Of a stretch of 64,000 bases of DNA, positions 59,312-64,000 are shown in pieces. This DNA is from Haematobia irritans (taxonomy: Eukaryota; Arthropoda; Insecta; Diptera; Muscidae), in the NCBI RefSeq assembly GCF_050003625.1, contig NC_134398.1:18426997-18490996 (forward strand), read 5' to 3'. A program made the position numbers and the translations under genes. Position 1 is the stretch's first letter. Each line of letters starts with the position of its first letter. The notes under the pieces were generated by a model. The model saw only the letters and a program-made list of their open reading frames with translations. It had not been told where the DNA came from and did not search any database.

Positions 59312-59690
59312 TTGTTGTTTTTGATCTCAGCTTAAAGCCATGCATTGACTAAACTACAAGTGTAGCTTACCAACAGAGGAAAAGTATGCTTGTCAAATTT
59401 ATTTGGGCAAAGCCCTATAGACTGCAAGATGGTTGGATGTACAGCTGTTTCGGAATTACCACATTCCTCATCAGCATCCTCTACTTGCAGCAAAACTATC
59501 AACCAATTATCAGAATAAATTCGGGTAATTCACTCAACCCAAAGTGAACTGCACTTGAACCTTCCGAAAAAAGGTTTGATAGTCGGCTACTGCCTAAACA
59601 AATTTGCAAGCATATCTCTTTTCCTTTGCCAAACTCAAATCATCGATTTGAATGTAGTTGGCTGGGTGTGTTTTTGAGCGTGCTTCCTCT
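59312..59690 (-). mobile_element. hammerhead-ribozyme retroelement-like sequence, copy 2
   Basis: Minus-strand relative of the element at 41409. On the minus strand it begins near CACGCTCAAAAACACACCC, shares AATCGATGATTTGA and GGAAAAGAGATATG with copy 1, and ends GGCTTTAAGCTGA followed by an A/CAA tail (plus strand ATTGTTGTTTTTGA at 59311-59324). It is inserted in a 29-bp array like copy 1. Divergence outside the ribozyme is clear (a shortened CGGCATAAGCC segment, several indels), whereas the 69-nt ribozyme is almost unchanged. Confidence 0.8.
59422..59490 (-). ncRNA. type I hammerhead ribozyme, intact core, copy 2
   Basis: The same architecture and length as 41602-41670. Minus-strand CTGCAAG (59484-59490), GGATG (59475-59479), CTGATGA (59468-59474), GGAAT/ATTCC (59463-59467, 59452-59456) and GAAA (59448-59451). 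Stem I is closed by CATCC (59435-59439) and CTTGCAG (59422-59428). Stem III reads ACA-GC-TGT, where copy 1 has ACG-TG-CGT, so the third pair changed from G-C to A-T with pairing kept. The residue before the cleavage point is A (59440), an allowed H. Confidence 0.85.
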
Positions 59691-60480
59691 ATAAAATTTT
59701 GACAAAATTTTCTATAGAAATAAAATTTTGATAACATTTTCTGTGAAAATAAATTTTTAAAAAATTTTTTATAGAAATAAAATTTTGACCAAATTTTCTA
59801 TAGAAAATAAAATTTTGACAAAATTTTCTATAGAAATAAACTTTTGATAAAATTTTCTATAGAAATAAAAGTTTTAAATTTTCTTTTTTTAAATTGTCTA
59901 TAGAAATAACATTTCTAAAAAGAAAAAATCTATAAAAAAAATTGATAAAATTTTCTATAGTAAAGAAAATATAGAAATAAAATTTTTAAAAAATTTTTTA
60001 TAGACATAAAATTTTTAAAAAATTTTCGATGGAAATAAAAGTTTTTATGGAAATAAAATGTTGATACAATTTTTATTGAAATAAATTTTTAAAAAAATTT
60101 CTATAGAAATAAAATTTCTAAAAAATTTTCTATAGAAATAAAATTTTGACAAAATTTTCTAGAGCAATAAAATTTTTAACAAATTTTCTATAGAAATAAA
60201 ATTTCTAAAAATTTTTCTATAGAAAATAAAATTCTGTCAAAAATTTCTATAGCAAAAAATTTTGATAAAATTTTCTATACAAAATATAATTTTGTAGAAA
60301 TTTTCTATAGAAACAAAATTGTGATAAAATTTTCTATAGAAATAAAATTTTTAAAACATTTTCTATGGAAATATAATTTTTAAAAAATTTTGTATAGAAC
60401 TAAAATTTTGACAAAATTTTCTATAGAAATAAAACTTTGACAAAATTCGTTAGAAATAAAATTTTGACAAAATAAGATTG
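59691..60480 (-). repeat. 29-bp AT-rich array, GACAAAA orientation
   Basis: About 27 degenerate units, ending at the CGAGTGG-AACC border. Confidence 0.92.
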
Positions 60481-60509
60481 TTTTGTTTGGTAGTTTTTTG
60501 GTAAAATTT

Positions 60510-60560
60510 TCTTTAAATTTTGGTGGATTTTTTTTGGGTCGAGTGGTAACCTTGCTAGGC
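60510..60560 (+). repeat. recurrent right border of arrays (CGAGTGG-AACC), copy 2
   Basis: AAATTTTGGTGGATTTTTTT then GGGTCGAGTGGTAACC follows the array, matching the arm of the MITE at 46331-46387 and the border at 63472-63512. Confidence 0.7.
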
Positions 60561-61314
60561 TCCAATGAGAAAATACACAAAAATCTTAAGGCCAATGACT
60601 CTTCCTAGTTATACAGTTATCCTTTGGCGTGACAAGAAGCTACAAATAAACTTTATTTACTCCTTTAATATTTTTCACCATCATTTTCATATTTATTTTA
60701 GCTAACTCAGCAATAATAACATTTTTGTTTTGTCTGGCTTGAATGTCCTCACTGGCATATTTATTTCTTTTTGGTTGTGAAATTTCAGTTCATTCTATGG
60801 CCATCAATGTTGTCGAGGTTCTGTCTTCCCTACCATAGAATTTTAAATATGACTTCTCTTCGTTGGTGAGACAGGCGAAAACAGGCAAAACAAAAAAACC
60901 AAATAAAAAACACAATCGTTGACAAAACTTGAAACCAAAGGAAAAGAACCTTAATTGTATTTTGGTTAAGAGCTTTTTTAGCAATTCTCTTTTTCGGTTT
61001 AGATGGCTATTTTTACCCTCTTCGACACTGGTCACAACCGGACACAAGAAACAATAGCCATTAGCAAAAAAGAAACAAAAATGCTAAGAAACATCAACAA
61101 CCAAATGTTGAATAATTTCTTCCTTCATATAAAAAATCTCCTTGGGTGTTTGAAGTGTTTAATGCAAATGTTGACGTGTCAACATTAGAGGAAATTTTCA
61201 TTAGTGGCCAAGAATTAGTGCATGAGAAAAATGTAAATTTTAATGTCATTAAATGTAATTCTCTTTATATTGAAGAAGTTTTTTCGTTGTTTATTAGGAG
61301 TTACCAATGCAATT
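60561..61314. other. unique non-coding DNA
   Basis: Small ORFs on both strands overlap (60790-61047 -, 61003-61188 +). None is supported. Confidence 0.4.
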
Positions 61315-61510
61315 AAAGGGTTTAAATTTTGTCAAAATTTTATTTCTATAGAAAATTTTGTCAACATTTTATTTCCGTAGAAAATTTTGTCAAAATTTTA
61401 TTTTTATAGAAAAAATTGTCAAATTATAATTTCCATAGAAAATGTTGTAGAAATTTTATCTCCAAACAAAACTATGTCAACATTTGATTTCTATAGAACA
61501 TTTGTCCAAA
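61315..61510 (+). repeat. 29-bp AT-rich array, GTCAAAA orientation
   Basis: About six degenerate units, in the opposite orientation to its neighbours at 59691 and 63300. Confidence 0.85.
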
Positions 61511-61569
61511 AAAAGTCCAAATTATAATACCAGTCCAAATTATAATGAATACTTCAAAATAAAAAATGT

Positions 61570-61950
61570 TTGTTTTTTTTTTTTGATTTCAGCTTAAAAC
61601 CATTGAGTTGACTAAACTACAATAGTAGCTTAACCAACAGAGGAAAGAATGTTTGTCAAATTTATTTGGGCAAAGAGCCCTATAGACTGCAAGATGGTTG
61701 GATGGACGCACATTGCGAAATTACCACATTCCTCATCAGCATTTTCTACTTGCAGGAAAACTATCAACCAATTATCAGAATAAATTCAGGCAGTTCATTA
61801 AACCCAACAATGAACCACACTTGAACCTTCCGAAAAAAGGTTTTACATGATAGCCGGCTTATGCCGGCACGCTCAAAATAAACCCAGCCAACTGCACTCA
61901 AATAAGCCGGCTATCGTGTAAAACCTTTTTTCGGAAGATTCTGAAGGTGT
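61570..61950 (-). mobile_element. hammerhead-type element, copy 3 (decayed, partly head-to-head)
   Basis: It shares the tail (plus strand TTTGATTTCAGCTTAAAACC) and body with copies 1 and 2. It differs in carrying a 36-bp inverted repeat (61827-61862 and 61902-61937, one mismatch) around a 39-bp centre with AAAATAAACCCAGCCA. The far arm looks like the start of another copy in the opposite orientation, i.e. a head-to-head arrangement. Confidence 0.75.
61687..61755 (-). ncRNA. hammerhead ribozyme remnant, catalytic core lost
   Basis: The 69-nt length, outer stem I (CTGCAAG/CTTGCAG), CTGATGA and the stem II loop are kept, but GAAA has become GCAA, the stem I strand GGATG has become AAATG and one stem II base changed. 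It should not cleave. Confidence 0.8.
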
Positions 61951-62215
61951 GCATATTTATAATGTTAATTCTACTCCCTGTGCAAAATTTCACGTAAATC
62001 GGAACGAAACATTGACCTCTAAGGCCAAACGAGTGTAAATCGGGCGAAAGCTATATATGGGAGCTATATCTAAATCTGAACCGATTTCTAGCAAATTCGG
62101 TACGCATATTTATCATGTTAGTTCTACTCCTTGTGCAAAATTTCACGTCAATCGGAACAAAAGATTGGCCTCTGGGGCCATAGGAGTGTAAATCGGGCGA
62201 AAGCTACACGCAAAA

Positions 62216-62345
62216 GATAATTCTTTCCTCCCAAACGAAATCTTAGACAAACAAAGTTCGTTTCTCATTTGCTTTTCGTTTAAAGGAAGTGTATTTGGAA
62301 GCAAAGTATATACTTTTTGTGATAAACGTTTATTCTTTTCCAGGA
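62216..62345 (+). mobile_element. MITE left end, related to 12636-12864
   Basis: CACGCAAAAGATAATTC then CCAAACGAAATCTTAGACAA parallels the left part of the 12636 element. TA precedes it (62214-62215). No right end is found. Confidence 0.5.
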
Positions 62346-62527
62346 TGTAAAAACAATTTCATAAAGACTAACTCAAAAAAAATTTTTCTGGCTAATTGCA
62401 TTTTCCCTCACACTTTTCTCACTTCCACGAAGTTTTTTAGTTCTTAGCACCTTTTTCTGTAATACAAACAATGTAGAAAAAATTATACGATTTAAAAAAA
62501 TTTTAAAAAATTTTTTTTTACCTTTCG

Positions 62528-62599
62528 CCTGGACGGAGAATCGAACCGCGGACCATGCAATTTGTGAGCAAACACACTATCCACTGAGCTATGTAGCCG
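62528..62599 (-). mobile_element. tRNA-like SINE head or tRNA pseudogene
   Basis: On the minus strand TAGCTCAGTGGATAG matches a tRNA D-arm/A-box and GCGGTTCGATTCTCC a T-arm/B-box at normal spacing. The acceptor arms do not pair and the anticodon arm is irregular, so it is not a working tRNA gene; a SINE head is the likelier reading. Confidence 0.6.
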
Positions 62600-62708
62600 T
62601 TATTGTCATCAATAGAAAATTATCCATATAAGTTATATTTATATAGCATAGCTTGCGGCGCCCACGAGCCGATATAACAAAGTTTATTTAACAGCAAAAT
62701 ACATTTAG

Positions 62709-62790
62709 TTGGGCACCGTGGAGCAGTGGTTGCTTCGTCCGACTTGCATGCCAAGGGTCGTGGGTACGATCCCTGCTTCGACCAAAGTTT
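62709..62790 (+). mobile_element. tRNA-derived SINE head, truncated
   Basis: GGAGCAGTGGTTGC (A-box region) and GGGTACGATCCCTGCTTCGA (B-box region) resemble the SINE at 17882, but the body is missing and the B-box ends CCC. It sits in element B3. Confidence 0.65.
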
Positions 62791-63302
62791 TGTTTTTTAT
62801 CGGTTATAAATATATAATGCAGCTATATCTAAATCTGAACCGATTTTTTCCAAAATCAATAGGGATCGTCTTTGAGCCGAAAAAGGACCCTATGCCATAT
62901 CTGAGGACAATCGGACTTAAACTACGAGCTGGACTTTGCACACAAAAATACATCAACACACAGACAGACGGACATCGCTAAATCGACTCAGAATTTAATT
63001 CTAAGACGATCGTTATACTAAAAGACGACTATTCCTTCTCGGTGTTACATACATATGCACAAACTTATTATACCCTGTACCACAGTAGTGATGAAGAGGT
63101 TAAAAAGCGAGTTATAAACAAGTATATACGGCCGTAAGTTCGGCCAGGCCGAAGCTTATGTACCGTCCACCATGGATTGCGTGGAAACTTCTTCTAAACA
63201 CTGCCAGTCGAATTACTTGAGTTGCGGTAACGCTTGCCGGTGGCAAGATATCTTAAAACCTCCTAACACCGTCTTCTAAATTGTAAGTAATTCCATACGT
63301 GT

Positions 63303-63512
63303 TTGACAAAAATTTCTATAGAAATAAAATTTTAACAAAATTTTTTATAGAAAAAAATTTTCACAAAATTTTCTATAGAAATAAAGTTTTGACAAAATTT
63401 TCTATAGAAATGAAATTTTGACAAAATTTTCTATAGAAATGAAATTTTAACAAAATTTTCTATAGAAATAAAATTTTGGTAGATTATTTTTTCTCGAGTG
63501 GCAACCATGATT
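63303..63512 (-). repeat. short 29-bp array with recurrent right border, inside element A4
   Basis: About six near-consensus units, GACAAAA orientation, then TTTTGGTAGATTATTTTTTC and TCGAGTGGCAACCATG. The A4 sequence reads CCATACGTG before and ATTACGAACTGATATGG after, so array and border were inserted as one piece. Confidence 0.8.
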
Positions 63513-63570
63513 ACGAACTGATATGGAACATTTTTTGTTTGATAAGGGATCGGCTATACAAGTTATGTTC

Positions 63571-63900
63571 GGTTAGGTTAGGTGGCAGCCCGATGTATCA
63601 GTCTCACTTAGACTATTCAGTCCCTTGTGATACCACATTGGTAAACTTTTCTCTTATCACTGAGTGCTGCCCGATTCCGTGTTAAGCTCAATGACAAGGC
63701 ACCTCCTTTTTATAGCCGAGCCCGAACGACGTTCCACATTGCAGTGAAACCACTTAGAGAAGCTTTGAAACCCTCAGATATGTCACCAGCATTACTGAGG
63801 TGGGATAATCCGCCGCTGAAAAATTTTTTTGGTGTTCGGTCGAAGCAGGAATCGAACCCACGACCTTGTGGCGGGCATGCTAACCATTGCACCACGGTGG
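63571..63900 (-). mobile_element. tRNA-derived SINE, copy 2 (minus strand)
   Basis: Minus-strand copy of the SINE at 17882, with B-box GGTTCGATTCC (63848-63858) and A-box TGGTTAGCATGC (63875-63886). The tail reads CCTAACCTAACC. This copy has a canonical B-box, unlike copy 1. I could not define a target duplication because it lies in repetitive element A4. Confidence 0.88.
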
Positions 63901-64000
63901 CAATATAACTATAGACCGATATGGACCAATTTTGGTATGGTTGTTAGCGGCCACATACTAACACCACGTTCCAAATTTGAACCGGATCGGATGAATTTTG

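Larger units (their letters stand above)
61951..63101 (+). mobile_element. mini-me-like element B3, disrupted by insertions
   Basis: Tandem-unit DNA at 61951-62215 (AAATCGGGCGAAAGCTATAT, GGGAGCTATATCTAAATCTG) and an end segment at 62815-63101 (ACACAGACAGACGGACATCG, CGACTCAGAATTTAATTCTA, ATTATACCCTGTACCAC) match B1. The gap, 62216-62814, is filled by a MITE fragment and two tRNA-like segments. Confidence 0.7.
63114..64000 (+). mobile_element. mini-me-like element A4, continues past the window
   Basis: It starts with ACAAGTATATACGGCCGTAA and the hairpin TTCGGCCAGGCCGAA (63139-63153). It is interrupted by a short 29-bp array (63303-63512) and a SINE (63571-63900), and resumes with ~150-bp unit sequence at 63908-64000, where the window ends. 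Confidence 0.7.

Noticed and set aside
62528..62599. A functional tRNA gene on the minus strand
   Set aside because: D- and T-arm consensus fit, but the acceptor stem does not pair and the anticodon loop is irregular; it lies among SINE and mini-me fragments.

Overview
The window looks like intergenic or intronic DNA from a large, AT-rich higher-fly genome, most likely a calyptrate muscid such as a stable-fly, horn-fly or house-fly relative. The evidence is a 61-bp GT-AG intron with a TATA promoter, Tc1/mariner elements of the DD37E and DD41D lineages, mini-me/DINE-like elements carrying (GTCY)n microsatellites, tRNA-derived SINEs, a Helitron ending in CTAG, and hAT-type miniature elements. 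The species is inferred, not proven. Only one convincing host gene is visible: a two-exon gene at 24151-25402 for a secreted, acidic, proline-rich protein of 396 residues that I do not recognise. Almost everything else is repeat or mobile DNA, so most long ORFs here are by-products of repeats.

Layout. 1-6264: a decayed DD37E Tc1-like element, two short tandem duplications and a mini-me-like element (A1). 6265-12290: a 6-kb array of a 29-bp AT-rich repeat. 12636-16925: a small MITE, then a mini-me-like element (A2) into which a nearly intact DD37E element, a hAT element and a LINE tail have inserted. 17882-18223: a SINE with target-site duplication. 18460-23250: a minisatellite of ~28-33-bp units with a 671-bp higher-order period. 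24087-25446: the host gene. 26045-29095 and 30965-32145: more 29-bp arrays, separated by low-repeat DNA and a 19-bp TGACTCA repeat cluster. 33820-38995: an apparent single MITE expanded to 5.2 kb by the 29-bp array, with a deleted DD41D transposon inside. 40085-46620: arrays interrupted by a hammerhead-ribozyme element, mini-me-like element B1, a perfect 106-bp inverted repeat and a MITE. 48421-51345: mini-me-like elements with a CGG-rich hAT element inside. 53145-54085: an AT-rich MITE pair. 54530-60480: arrays interrupted by a 1.8-kb Helitron and a second hammerhead element. 61315-64000: a decayed third hammerhead element, nested mini-me pieces, tRNA-like segments and a second SINE.

The most interesting signal is a 69-nt segment in three copies of a ~380-bp dispersed element. 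Two copies (41602-41670 on + and 59422-59490 on -) keep a complete type I hammerhead self-cleaving ribozyme, including a compensatory base-pair change in stem III; the third (61687-61755, -) has lost the catalytic core. The second theme is that the 29-bp arrays, by my tally roughly 22-23 kb of the window, have recurrent flanks and sit inside recognisable transposons, which suggests they spread as cargo of mobile elements and then expanded in place.
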